The notes under the pieces are model-generated. The model worked only from the letters and a program-made list of their open reading frames with translations. It ran no database searches and was not told the DNA's origin. Below, piece after piece: positions 32,453 to 40,608 of a stretch of DNA of 40,608 nucleotides; position 1 is the first letter of the stretch; every line of letters starts with the position of its first letter. The position numbers and the translations under genes were made by a program. The stretch comes from an uncultured Eubacteriales bacterium (GTDB taxonomy: Bacteria; Bacillota; Clostridia; Christensenellales; Aristaeellaceae), in NCBI GenBank assembly GCA_902790175.1, contig CADAQZ010000010.1:1-40608 (forward strand), given 5' to 3'.

Positions 32453-33814
32453 ATGGTTCGGGATATGACGCATGGCTCGCCCATGAAGCTGATCGTGGGC
32501 TTCTGGTTCCCGGTGCTGCTGGGAAACCTGTTCCAGCAGGTGTACAACCTGGTGGACAGCGTGATCGTGGGGCGGTTCGTGGGCGTCAACGCCTTCGCGG
32601 GCGTCAGCGCCACGGGCTCGCTGAACTTCATGATCATCGGCCTGCTGCTGGGCATGTGCTCGGGCTGCGCCATCCCCGTCGCCCAGGCGTTCGGCGAGGG
32701 CAACCCTCACACGATGCGCAAGTACTTCGCCAACGCCATCTACCTGTGCGGCGGGCTGTCCGCGCTGATGTCGGTGGCCACGGTGCTTTTGACCCCGGCG
32801 ATCCTGCGCTGGACGGGCACGCCTGAGGACATCATGGACGAGGCCTACCACTACATCGTCTACATCTTCGGCGGCATGTCGGCCATCATGGTCTACAACC
32901 TCTCCAGCGGCGTGCTGCGCGCCGTGGGCAACACCCGCACCCCGCTGTACTTCCTGATCCTCTCCTGCGCGGTGAACGTGGGGCTGGACCTGCTGTTCGT
33001 CGTGGGGTTCCACATGGGCGTCGCGGGCGCGTCGCTTGCCACGGTGGCGGCGCAGCTGCTCTCGGGCGCGCTGTGCGCGTGGGTGATCTTTAAAAAGTAC
33101 GACGTGCTGCGCATCCGGGGCGAGGAGTGGAAGTTCGATGCGGCTTGTATCAAGCGCCTGGCCGGCATGGGCTTGCCGATGGGCATGCAGTTCTCCATCA
33201 CGGCCGTCGGTTCGCTGATCATGCAGACGGCGGTGAACGGCCTCGGCTCCGGCGCGGTGGCCGCGATCGGCGCGGGTTCGAAGATCTACACGCTGTTCTG
33301 CTGCCCGTTCGACGCCATCGGCGCAACGATCGCCACCTGGTGCGGCCAGAACCTCGGCGCGCGGCGCATCGACCGCGTGCGCGCGGGCGTGCGGCTGTCG
33401 CTGGGCGTGATGGCCGTCTACGCCGTCGTGGCGCTGGGGCTGGTGCGGCTCTGGGGCGCGCCGCTGATTCGCCTGTTCATCACCGGCGGGCAGGACGCCA
33501 TCGTGGCGGACGCGCTGAAGTACCTGGACATGGTGACGCTGTTCTTCATACCGCTTCTGATGATCTTCGTGCTGCGCAACGCCCTGCAGGGGCTGGGCTT
33601 CTCGCGCGTGGCGATGTTCGCGGGGCTGTTCGAGCTGGTGGGGCGCGCGTTCGTGGCGTTCGCGCTGGTGGGCCCCTACGGCTTCTCCGGCGCGATCCTG
33701 GCCAACCCCGCCGCGTGGATCATGGCCGACGTGCTGCTGCTGCCCGCCTACCTGAGCGCCGTGCGGCGCTTGCAGCTGGGCTGCGCGTGCGCGCCTTCGC
33801 GGGCGGCAGCATAA
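32453..33814 (+). CDS. MATE-family multidrug efflux transporter
   Basis: A 453-residue, twelve-segment membrane antiporter expected to export drugs or metabolites in exchange for Na+ or H+. Family blocks are GSPMKLIVGFWFPVLLGNLFQQVYNLVDSVIVGRFVG, AVGNTRTPLYFLILSCAVNVGLDLLFV, GLPMGMQFSITAVGSLIMQ and LRNALQGLGFSRVAM. ATG at 32453 follows GGAG. An in-frame ATG at 32378 would put a terminator hairpin inside the coding region and is rejected. No separate promoter is obvious, so it may depend on read-through from the upstream operon. Confidence 0.93.
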   Translation: MVRDMTHGSPMKLIVGFWFPVLLGNLFQQVYNLVDSVIVGRFVGVNAFAGVSATGSLNFMIIGLLLGMCSGCAIPVAQAFGEGNPHTMRKYFANAIYLCGGLSALMSVATVLLTPAILRWTGTPEDIMDEAYHYIVYIFGGMSAIMVYNLSSGVLRAVGNTRTPLYFLILSCAVNVGLDLLFVVGFHMGVAGASLATVAAQLLSGALCAWVIFKKYDVLRIRGEEWKFDAACIKRLAGMGLPMGMQFSITAVGSLIMQTAVNGLGSGAVAAIGAGSKIYTLFCCPFDAIGATIATWCGQNLGARRIDRVRAGVRLSLGVMAVYAVVALGLVRLWGAPLIRLFITGGQDAIVADALKYLDMVTLFFIPLLMIFVLRNALQGLGFSRVAMFAGLFELVGRAFVAFALVGPYGFSGAILANPAAWIMADVLLLPAYLSAVRRLQLGCACAPSRAAA

Positions 33815-33820
33815 GCAAAG

Positions 33821-33851
33821 ATCCGGCGCATCAAAAGCGCCGGATTTTCTC
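33821..33851 (+). terminator. Terminator of the MATE gene
   Basis: ATCCGGCGC (33821-33829) pairs with GCGCCGGAT (33837-33845), followed by TTTTCT. Confidence 0.87.
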
Positions 33852-33937
33852 TGTCCTGACCGCCGCGCCGCCATTTGGACGGCAATTTGTCAGGGTCATT
33901 ACAGAGATATTTCATTCTTATCATTCTCGCATTTTAG

Positions 33938-33966
33938 TGGATTTTCGCGGCGGATTGGGTTATAAT
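33938..33966 (+). promoter_or_regulatory. Promoter of the 41-residue peptide gene
   Basis: A perfect TATAAT at 33961-33966 has a weak -35 (TGGATT, 33938-33943) at 17 bases. The surrounding 70 bases are markedly AT-rich for this window. Confidence 0.6.
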
Positions 33967-34034
33967 GGGTTCCGTTGGGCGAGCTCGAAGCGCTGTCGGC
34001 CGCCCGGCACGCATCAGCAAAGGAGGACCCTTCC

Positions 34035-34160
34035 ATGAACAACGACAACGTCACCGCGTGGGAAGATCGACCGACCGAGGACACCCCGCAGATCGCCAAC
34101 ATGGACGAGATCGACTTTATGACGCTGCTCATGGAGTGCCGGATCATACAGGCCTCCTGA
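34035..34160 (+). CDS. Small acidic peptide of unknown function (41 residues)
   Basis: Starts MNNDNVTAWEDRPTED and ends MECRIIQAS. It is strongly acidic (about ten Asp/Glu), with one Cys and no signal peptide or membrane helix. It is supported as a gene by an AAAGGAGG site 8 bases before the ATG, a TATAAT promoter 69 bases upstream and a strong terminator after the stop. No family is recognised. The middle (IANMDEIDFMTLLMECRII) could form an amphipathic helix. It is monocistronic, lying between the MATE gene and a glycosidase-like gene that has its own promoter. Confidence 0.65.
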   Translation: MNNDNVTAWEDRPTEDTPQIANMDEIDFMTLLMECRIIQAS

Positions 34161-34182
34161 CCTCTGATTGAACCGAATCCAA

Positions 34183-34253
34183 GGTCCTTCGCTTCGCTCG
34201 GTATGACGGATTTTGACGCCGCCGTACCGGGCGAGGCGAAGGACCCTTTTTTT
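34183..34253 (+). terminator. Terminator formed by a family D repeat
   Basis: Arms 34183-34203 (GGTCCTTCGCTTCGCTC then GGTA) and 34225-34245 (TACCGGGCGAGGCGAAG then GACC) pair over 21 bp with only two G-U pairs. A seven-T run (34247-34253) follows. The left arm is the GTCCTTCGCTTCGCTC core of the family D interspersed repeat. Confidence 0.88.
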
Positions 34254-34287
34254 CGATCGTTTTCGTGGTTTTTCGTTCAAAACCGTA

Positions 34288-34316
34288 TTGCGCCCGCGTC
34301 GGACGTATGCTACAAT
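34288..34316 (+). promoter_or_regulatory. Promoter of the glycosidase-like gene
   Basis: TTGCGC at 34288-34293, a 17-base spacer and TACAAT at 34311-34316, giving a leader of about 40 bases. Confidence 0.6.
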
Positions 34317-34364
34317 GGGCGCGACCGGCGTCGAAGCGCCGCCGAAACGAAAGGAGCGCACATC

Positions 34365-36128
34365 ATGGGCAACTACCGCAATTTTACGCTGACCACGTAC
34401 TTCGTCGCCCAGGCCACGGCCCGCATCACCCGCCCGGAGCTGGAGAAGCAGCTGGCCTTCATGGAGAAATACCTGCGGCTGGACAAGGTGTATCTCGAGC
34501 CCTTCCGGGGCGTGCTGGCCTCCCATGAGCAGGTTGAGATGTGCCGCGAGGTGTTCGAGGCGCACGGCGTGAAGGTGGCCGGGGGCCTGACCACCATCAT
34601 CCCCACTCCCGAGGGCGACGCGCCGAAGCCGCGCCTATTCGACACCTTCTGCTACAACGACCCGAAGATGCGCGCGAAGCTGAAGGAGGTCTGCGCGTTC
34701 ATAGGCTCCCACTTCAACGAGTTCATCATCGACGACTTCTTCTTCACCGGCTGCGCCTGCCCCGAGTGCTGCAAGGCGCGCGACGATTTCAACCGCGCCC
34801 ACGGCATCTCCGACGGCAGCTGGCAGGCCTACCGGCTGGACCTGATGCGCCGCGTGAGCGAGGAGCTGGTGATCGGCCCCGCCAAAGCGGCCAATCCGGG
34901 CTGCAAGATCATCATCAAGTATCCCAACTGGGCCGAGAGCTACCAGGAGACCGGCTACAACCCCGCCGGGCAGCGCAAGCTGTTCGACGGTCTCTACACC
35001 GGCACCGAGACCCGCGACCCCATCGTCACCGACCAGCACCTGCCGCGCTACCTCAGCTACTCGCTGATGACCTACTTCGAGAGCATGTGGCCGGGGCACA
35101 ACGGCGGCGGCTGGTTCGACAACTTCGACATGCACATCACCGAGCACTACCTGGAGCAGGCCTACCTGACGGCCTTCTCCAAGCCCCGGGAGCTGATGCT
35201 GTTCTGCTTCCAGTCGATGTTCGACCACATGTACACCGCCGCGCTGGGCTACCAGCTGGACAAGCTGGACGCGCTGCTGGACCACGCCGGAAGCCCCGTG
35301 GGCATCGCCTGCTACCTGCCGGACGACAGCCAGGGCGAGGACAACGTGCAGGACTTCCTGGGCATGGTGGGCCTGCCGATCGTGTGCACGCCCTACTTCC
35401 CGGAAGAGGCCGACCAGATCCTGCTGACCCGCGCCGCGGCCTGCGATGCGGACGTCGTGGACAAGCTGGAGCGCTGGCTGAGGGTAAAGGGCGGTACGGC
35501 GATGGTCACCACCGGCTTTCTCGAGGCGACGGCGGATCGCGGCGTGCAGCGCCTGACCTCCATCCGCCTGCGCGGGCGCAAGATCAGCGCGCGGCACTGG
35601 CGCGTCGAGGAGGAGGAGCGGCGCGGCGGCGTTCGCCGCAGGCTTTGCCTCACGCCGACGGGCGACCGGCCGATCGCGCTGCCCGTGGCGGAGTTCCGCA
35701 ACAACGCCACCTGGGCCGTGGTGAAGGCCGTGCACGGCGAGGAGAGCTACGGCGTGCTGCTGCGCGACTACTACGGCAAGGGCCGCCTGTGGACGCTGGC
35801 CGTGCCGGACGCCTTCCCGGACCTCTACCACATCCCCGCCGAGGCGCTGGGCCGCATTCGCCAGGCGATGCCGGTGAACGGCGCGTGGATGGAGTGTCCC
35901 GCTGGCGTGAGCCTGTTCGCCTACGACAACGACGCCTTCATCGTCTATCCCTACGTGATGAGCGCGGCGCAGTATCGCGTGGTGAAGCTGCACGTCGCGG
36001 GCGCGAAGGCGCTGGTGAACCCGGTGACGGGCGCGCGCCTGGAGCCGGTGTACTTCGACGGCGACGAGGCTGTGTTCGAGCTGGCCGCGAAATCCGGGGA
36101 GTACGCGTTGTATAAGGTCGAATGCTGA
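34365..36128 (+). CDS. Uncharacterised TIM-barrel, glycosidase-like protein
   Basis: A 587-residue protein without signal peptide, so cytoplasmic. The N-terminal ~330 residues read as alternating strands and helices with FIIDDFFFTGCACPECC (an acidic pair at a strand end and three Cys), KIIIKYPNW and FDGLYTGTETRDP. This is reminiscent of hypothetical glycosidase-like barrels, but it matches no named family that I can identify. The middle (about 340-420) resembles a glutamine-amidotransferase-like or Rossmann segment (DVVDKLERWLRVKGGTAMVTTGFLE). The C-terminus is probably a beta-sandwich (ALVNPVTGARLEPVYFDGDEAVFELAAKSGEYALYKVE). ATG at 34365 follows AAAGGAGCG. It has its own promoter and terminator. 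A sugar-related role is only a suggestion. Confidence 0.7.
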   Translation: MGNYRNFTLTTYFVAQATARITRPELEKQLAFMEKYLRLDKVYLEPFRGVLASHEQVEMCREVFEAHGVKVAGGLTTIIPTPEGDAPKPRLFDTFCYNDPKMRAKLKEVCAFIGSHFNEFIIDDFFFTGCACPECCKARDDFNRAHGISDGSWQAYRLDLMRRVSEELVIGPAKAANPGCKIIIKYPNWAESYQETGYNPAGQRKLFDGLYTGTETRDPIVTDQHLPRYLSYSLMTYFESMWPGHNGGGWFDNFDMHITEHYLEQAYLTAFSKPRELMLFCFQSMFDHMYTAALGYQLDKLDALLDHAGSPVGIACYLPDDSQGEDNVQDFLGMVGLPIVCTPYFPEEADQILLTRAAACDADVVDKLERWLRVKGGTAMVTTGFLEATADRGVQRLTSIRLRGRKISARHWRVEEEERRGGVRRRLCLTPTGDRPIALPVAEFRNNATWAVVKAVHGEESYGVLLRDYYGKGRLWTLAVPDAFPDLYHIPAEALGRIRQAMPVNGAWMECPAGVSLFAYDNDAFIVYPYVMSAAQYRVVKLHVAGAKALVNPVTGARLEPVYFDGDEAVFELAAKSGEYALYKVEC

Positions 36129-36162
36129 GCGACATTTAACACAACCCTTCCCGCAAATATAC

Positions 36163-36195
36163 AAAAACCTTGAATGCAATCAAGGTTTTTGTTTT
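36163..36195 (+). terminator. Terminator of the glycosidase-like gene
   Basis: AAAAACCTTGA (36163-36173) pairs with TCAAGGTTTTT (36180-36190), followed by GTTTT. Confidence 0.92.
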
Positions 36196-36205
36196 CGCTT
36201 TGGGC

Positions 36206-36211
36206 TATAAT
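36206..36211 (+). promoter_or_regulatory. -10 element of the sufC-sufB unit
   Basis: A perfect TATAAT 46 bases before the SufC start. The expected -35 position falls inside the preceding terminator and no good -35 is seen, so an activator may be needed. Confidence 0.5.
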
Positions 36212-36257
36212 AGATGAGGATACAATGGCGCTGTGCGCCAACAGAGAGAGGTACGAT

Positions 36258-37001
36258 ATGCTTACGCTTCGCAACATCTCCTTCGACGTCCATGACGGCG
36301 CCGAGGGGCGGGAGATCATCCGCGACGTCAGCCTCGCCATACCGGACGGCAGGCTGGTGGTCGTCACGGGGCCGAACGGCGGCGGCAAGTCCACGCTGGC
36401 GCGGCTCATCATGGGCATCGAGAAGCCCACGTCCGGCACCATCGAGCTGAACGGCGAGGACATCACGGCCCTGTCCGTCACCGAGCGCGCGCGCCGGGGC
36501 ATCGGCTTCGCGTTCCAACAGCCGGTGCGCTTCAAGGGCCTGCGCGTGCTGGACCTGCTGCGGCTGGCGGCGGGCCGGGACATCAGCCCCGCGGACGCCT
36601 GCGAATACCTGGCCGCCGTGGGCCTGTGCGCCCGCGACTACATCCAGCGCGAGGTGAACGCCAGCCTGTCCGGCGGCGAACTCAAGCGCGTGGAGATCGC
36701 CACGGTGCTGGCGCGCGGCACGGCGCTTTCAGTGTTCGACGAGCCGGAGGCCGGCATCGACCTGTGGTCGTTCCAGAACCTGATCGAGGTGTTCGAGGGC
36801 ATGCGCAGAAACATCCATGACAGCTCGATCATGATCATCTCCCACCAGGAGCGCATCCTGAACATCGCGGACGAGATCGTGGTGCTCAAGGACGGCCAGG
36901 TGGATCGGCAGGGCCCGAAGGACGAGATTCTTCCCGAATTGATCGGCACGCCCGCGGCGGTCGCCGGGTGCCGGAAGACGGCGAGGGAGGTGCGCGCATG
37001 A
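36258..37001 (+). CDS. sufC: SufC-like Fe-S cluster assembly ATPase
   Basis: A 247-residue ABC-type ATPase that powers Fe-S assembly on the SufB-like partner. Walker A is GPNGGGKST (38-46). FAFQQPVRFKGL is the SufC-type Q-loop, SLSGGELKRVEIA the signature, and SVFDEPEAGID the Walker B with the SufC-specific 'EAGID'. The H-loop is in IISHQERIL. ATG at 36258 is taken as the start; the in-frame codons upstream belong to the promoter and terminator. It overlaps the next start (ATGA). The two genes alone, with no sufS, sufU or sufD, match the minimal SUF-like arrangement seen in many anaerobes. Confidence 0.9.
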   Translation: MLTLRNISFDVHDGAEGREIIRDVSLAIPDGRLVVVTGPNGGGKSTLARLIMGIEKPTSGTIELNGEDITALSVTERARRGIGFAFQQPVRFKGLRVLDLLRLAAGRDISPADACEYLAAVGLCARDYIQREVNASLSGGELKRVEIATVLARGTALSVFDEPEAGIDLWSFQNLIEVFEGMRRNIHDSSIMIISHQERILNIADEIVVLKDGQVDRQGPKDEILPELIGTPAAVAGCRKTAREVRA

Positions 37002-37924
37002 TGGAACTGGACGGCATCCAGAAGCGGCTTCTGGAGGAGATCGCGGACCTGCACGGCCTGCCCGACGGGGCCTACAACATCCGCAGCAACAGCGAATCGG
37101 CGGGGCGGCGCTCCACCGCGAACGTCGAGATCACGCCCAAGGAAGAGGGCTCGGGCCTCGACATCCGCATCAAGCCCGGCACGAAGCGCGAGAGCGTGCA
37201 CATTCCCGTGGTGATGACGAAATCCGGCCTCAAGGAGACCGTCTACAACGACTTTTACATCGGCGAGGACGCCGACGTGGTGATCATCGCGGGCTGCGGC
37301 ATCGACAACTGCGGCATGGCGGATTCCGAGCACGATGGCATCCACCGCTTCTACGTGGGCAAGAACGCGAAGGTGAAGTACGTAGAGAAGCACTACGGCT
37401 CCGGCGACGGCGCGGGCAAGCGCATCCTGAACCCCGTCACCGAGGTCTACCAGGAGGAAGGCAGCACCGTCGAGATGGAGATGGCGCAGATCAAGGGCGT
37501 GGACGACACCGAGCGCACCACCACCGCCGAGCTCGCGGCAGGGGCGAAGCTGGTGGTCCGCGAGCGCCTGATGACCCACGGCTGCCAGCGCGCGCTGAGC
37601 ACCTACGTGGTGAACCTGAACGGGGCCGGGTCGAGCGCCGACGTCGTGTCGCGCTCCGTCGCCCGCGACGACTCCTACCAGCGCTTCGACGCGAAGGTGA
37701 TCGGCAATGCGCCCTGCAGCGGCCACACCGAGTGCGACTCCATCATCATGGACCGCGGCCGCATCCTCGCCGTGCCCGGCCTCGAGGCCAACGACGTGGA
37801 CGCCGCGCTGGTGCACGAGGCCGCCATCGGCAAGATCGCGGGCGAGCAGCTCATCAAGCTGATGACCCTGGGCCTGACCGAGCAGGAGGCCGAAGAGCAG
37901 ATCATCAACGGATTCCTCATGTGA
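36998..37924 (+). CDS. sufB: Short SufB-type Fe-S cluster scaffold protein
   Basis: A 308-residue SufB/SufD-family protein, much shorter than the ~480-residue E. coli SufB. The beta-helix core includes IIAGCGIDNCGMADSEHDGIHRFYVG and GAGSSADVVSRSVA. The C-terminus has HTECDSIIMDRG and VHEAAIGKIAGEQLIKLMTLGL. Cys246 (ECDS) and Glu274 (HEA) match the cysteine and glutamate that are essential in E. coli SufB, so this is a catalytic SufB-type scaffold rather than a SufD. ATG at 36998 follows GGGAGG and overlaps the sufC stop. With one B-type subunit, a homodimer with two SufC is likely. Confidence 0.88.
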   Translation: MMELDGIQKRLLEEIADLHGLPDGAYNIRSNSESAGRRSTANVEITPKEEGSGLDIRIKPGTKRESVHIPVVMTKSGLKETVYNDFYIGEDADVVIIAGCGIDNCGMADSEHDGIHRFYVGKNAKVKYVEKHYGSGDGAGKRILNPVTEVYQEEGSTVEMEMAQIKGVDDTERTTTAELAAGAKLVVRERLMTHGCQRALSTYVVNLNGAGSSADVVSRSVARDDSYQRFDAKVIGNAPCSGHTECDSIIMDRGRILAVPGLEANDVDAALVHEAAIGKIAGEQLIKLMTLGLTEQEAEEQIINGFLM

Positions 37925-37970
37925 GCGAGGAGTTAGGAGTTAGGAGTGAGGAGTTGGGAGTGAGGGGTTG
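37925..37970 (+). repeat. Interspersed low-complexity repeat, family E
   Basis: GAGGAGTTAGGAGTTAGGAG followed by TGAGGAGTTGGGAGTGAGG begins at the stop codon of the sufB-like gene. It is the same type as at 11508-11580. Confidence 0.78.
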
Positions 37971-38010
37971 ACGCCCGGTACACGGTTCCAACGCATTCCC
38001 AAAACGTGAG

Positions 38011-38085
38011 GTACAGATCCTTCACTTCGCTCAGGATGACATGTTTTGCTTCGCTGTCATCCTGAGCGGAGCGAAGGATCTGTAC
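38011..38085. repeat. Long inverted repeat of family D
   Basis: Arms of 31 bases (38011-38041 and 38055-38085), beginning GTACAGATCCTTC and ending GAAGGATCTGTAC, match with two differences around a 13-base loop. It is related to the family D copies at 19077, 21819 and 34183. It probably ends the sufC-sufB transcript although no T-run follows. The rest of the 37925-38245 gap holds only the family E stretch and the promoter of the next gene. Confidence 0.85.
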
Positions 38086-38124
38086 ATTTGACGCGGAACT
38101 ACGCGCCGTTCCTGCGCCGGGGAT

Positions 38125-38153
38125 TTGCGCGATGCACTGAACCATGCTATAAT
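38125..38153 (+). promoter_or_regulatory. Extended -10 promoter of the secreted protein gene
   Basis: TTGCGC at 38125-38130, a 17-base spacer and TATAAT at 38148-38153, with TG at 38145-38146 making an extended -10. The leader is about 85 bases. Confidence 0.7.
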
Positions 38154-38245
38154 ATTCACAAAGACTTAAACTCTATCATCCATCGCCCGCCTCTTCCCGG
38201 GCGTATGTTGTATGGGGAATCATGGACAATTCGAGGTGAAACGGC

Positions 38246-40608
38246 GTGAAGAAAGCGATCCTGCTTGCGCTGCTCTGCGCGGCGCTGTCGTTGTGCGTTC
38301 CGGCGTGCGCGGACGATTGGAACATGGCACAGTGGGACGACGGGAACGTGGAGCAGTGGGTGAGCGCGTACGAGCACGAATACTACTACCACGCGGCCCA
38401 GAACTGCCGGCTGGCGCGGTATTCCGGCGCGCTCAAGCGGGTCGGCTCCGACGCGCTCGCCGAGGACTACGGCCGCCTGTCCCCGTGCCCGGTCTGCTGC
38501 GGTTACGAGGACCCGAAGGCGGACGAAAACGCGGTGATCGAGGCCTATGAGCGCGGCGGCACGCTCGTGATCCGCATCCCCGACGCCCGCATCCGCGGCC
38601 AGATGTTCGGCGCGTCCGAACCCGCGCGGGTGCCGGACGCGCTGCTGCGCGAAAACGAAAACCAGTTGGACGACATCGCGCGGCTCGTGCATGGGCAGGA
38701 CTACTGCCGCTGGCTGGAAAACGCCGTCCCCGGCGCGGAGCAAATCGTGGAAGCCGGCATCCCCGACCTGGACGCCGACAAGACTGACGCGCTGCTCATG
38801 GCCCGCCGCCACATCGGCACGGACTGGGTGCTCGTCGTGCGCCCGAACGAAGCCATTACAGAAGCGTATACGCTCCCCGTGATCTTCTACCGGGCCGATC
38901 TGCGCATTGCCACCTATGACGCGGGCTCCACGCTCCGTCAGGGCGACGGCTCGACGCGCTGGGCGGGGGAGCTGGCGCTCGCCGTGAAGAAGTCCGGCGG
39001 CGAGATCGCTTTCCGGGATGAGAATGGCTGGTCGGATGTGCAAGCCTACGTCGTGCGCGACGGCGGCGTCAATGTGGCGGTCTTCCGCAGGAGCGAAATC
39101 GAGGCAGGCGGCATGTCGAGCCGCTTCGCATACTGCTGCCAACAGACGTGGCTCGCGGGCTATCGCGACGGAGAGGACGTCGTGTACGTCTGCCCGCTGT
39201 CGGGCGGCGAGGTCGCGGCGCTGAACGATCTGGATGGCTTTTCGCTGAACAGCGAGGCGCGGGACAGCGATCTCCTCAGCGCCGAAGAAACCCTGTGGGA
39301 GGCGGACCACGAGCCCGTCACGACCGCCACCCTGCCGGACGGCACCGTGGCCCAGATGGACCAGAGCGCATATCCCGTCGGCACGGGCTTCGTCAGCTTC
39401 ACGCTCGCGCGGCCCAGGGGCGGCATCGCCCATTATTCCAATGAGATCCGCCTGTCGGTGAGCCGGAACGAGCACTGGGTCAGCAAGGGCGGATTCATCA
39501 AGGCCTATGCCGACGGCGACCCGGAGCGCGCCCACTCGGGCTACTTCTGCGACCGCGTGACGCTCGTCGTGCCGCTGGAGGAGGTCGGCGCGCTGGAGCC
39601 GGGGCTGTATCGGCTGTCGCTGGACGGCTTCGAGGGCGAAGCCGAGCACTGGCTGGAATTTCGCGTGACAGAGGGCGCACCGAAGCCGACGATGGCCGAG
39701 AAGCGCGCGTTCGGCGGGGAAGGGCTGACCGTCGCTCCGCACACTCCGCCGCACATGGACGCCGGGACCTACAACTCCTGCACGGACGTCACCCGCGCCT
39801 GTGAGGGCGGCAGTCGCACGCGCCTGCTGGCGGGCGACACGGTGTTCGACCTGCGCGGCGTGGACGAGAGCTGGGGCTGGGGCGTCTGCTCGTCCTATAG
39901 CCTGTTCGCCTACCCGGAGGGCCACCCCGAGCAGGCGCGGCAGATATTGGCGAACTTCGACCACAGCGAGGTGACGATGTTCGACCTGGGGGACGGCCTG
40001 CTGCTGAGCGACGACGCGGGCGGCCTCTGGCGCTGCGACTACGACGGCGGGAACCTCGAAGCGCTGGGCCGGTGTGCGGAGGACGGCGCCTATATCGGCG
40101 ATCTGCTGCCGGTGGGGGACGGCGTGTACTATGAGTACGGCGATTGTATTTATTTCGCGTCCCTGGCGGATTTCCAGCCGAAGCTCGTCTATCGGGCGAA
40201 GGACGGCATCCGCAACAGCGGGACTGGCACGGGGGCATCCTGGCGCTGGACGCGCGGCTGTTGGAGCGCGGCGGGGCCCTGCACCTGAACTGGCTGACCG
40301 ACGAATACGATCCCGACAGCGGCGCGAACGGCTACGGCTACATCGCGCTGGGCGGGCGGCTGTACTATTGGTCTGAGCAGAAAAAAGCCATGCTGTCGAT
40401 GAAGCTCGACGGCACGGACATACGGGAGGTGTCGAAGGAGCGCTACTGGTTCCACAGCGTCACGCCCGGCGGCGTCGTGCTGGCGCTGTGGGGCAGCAAG
40501 GGCGGTATGTTCGGCGACGAGCGCACCGACGCGGCGCTCTTCTTCCCGATCGATGCGGAGCACCCGACCTTCGACCCGGAGCACTGCGAGAGGCGGGCCG
40601 TCGAGCCG
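38246..40608 (+). pseudogene. Secreted protein, frameshifted and cut by the window end
   Basis: The GTG start has GAGGTG upstream. A signal peptide (MKKAILLALLCAALSLCVPACA) is followed by a domain with a Cys pattern NCRLA...SPCPVCC near residues 50-90. A long region of unknown type follows, then from about 585 a beta-propeller-like part (GDGLLLSDDAGGLWRCDYDGGN, VGDGVYYEYGDCIYFAS). The reading frame stops at 40288. One extra G in the GGG at 40220-40222 would instead give NSGDWHGGILALDARLLERG and stay open to the window end. The continuation includes GGRLYYWSEQKKAMLSMKLDG, which resembles DUF5050-type propeller repeats. It may be a mutated gene or an assembly error. The function is unknown; a cell-surface or envelope role is likely from the signal peptide. 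Confidence 0.78.

Overview
The window looks like a chromosomal segment of a GC-rich, anaerobic member of the Clostridia (Bacillota), probably an uncultured gut or rumen lineage. This is an inference from gene content: LytS/YesN-type two-component regulation, a DUF421/DUF4363 pair, a CmpB-type membrane protein, a minimal two-gene SufC-SufB system, and a split cobalamin-dependent methionine synthase. Strong AGGAGG ribosome sites, sigma-A-like promoters (TTGACA-N17-TATAAT) and several families of short interspersed palindromic repeats fit the same picture. There is no rRNA, CRISPR array, phage or transposase gene. One tRNA gene, tRNA-Leu(GAG), is present.

Layout. 1-1.6 kb: a polyprenyl glycosylphosphotransferase for surface polysaccharide. 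1.8-10.8 kb: a sugar uptake and sensing locus. A lipoprotein sugar-binding protein (YtfQ-like), a LytS/YesM-type histidine kinase and a YesN-type AraC response regulator are followed by a second YtfQ-like binding protein with its own promoter, then a double ATPase (YtfR-like) and two permeases (YtfT- and YjfF-like). The arrangement suggests that the first binding protein serves the kinase as a sensor and the second serves transport. 10.9-11.5 kb: an HD-domain phosphohydrolase. 11.8-15.9 kb (minus strand): argH and argG, separated by a membrane diguanylate cyclase gene and a cluster of interspersed repeats. 16.0-17.1 kb (minus): a RelB/DinJ-YoeB toxin-antitoxin pair whose toxin carries a one-base frameshift, then tadA. 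17.3-18.4 kb (minus): DUF421 and DUF4363 genes. 18.5-22.7 kb (plus): a zinc-ribbon protein, a CapA-like protein, a CmpB-like membrane protein whose 3' end runs into a 46-bp tandem repeat, and ispE. 22.76 kb: tRNA-Leu. 23.0-23.6 kb (minus): a YgjV-like membrane protein with an acetyltransferase-like C-terminus.

23.7-32.4 kb holds the most unusual unit. One apparent operon runs from a sigma-A-like promoter to a terminator and joins a complete phosphorelay to a LacI-type ligand-binding protein that lacks its DNA-binding domain, and then to metF, a MetH reactivation-domain gene and a truncated metH. The phosphorelay parts are a hybrid kinase, a receiver with degenerate GGDEF and intact EAL, and an HPt protein. 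This suggests a possible link between ligand sensing, c-di-GMP turnover and one-carbon/methionine metabolism.

32.4-40.6 kb: a MATE efflux pump, a 41-residue peptide gene with its own promoter and a repeat-derived terminator, an unassigned TIM-barrel/glycosidase-like protein, the minimal SufC-SufB pair, and a secreted protein that has a one-base frameshift and runs off the window end.

Recurring themes are c-di-GMP enzymes, phosphorelays and sugar-binding sensors. Short repeats also appear in recurrent roles: as terminators, as C-terminal coding tails, and as in-frame 18-bp minisatellites inside proteins.
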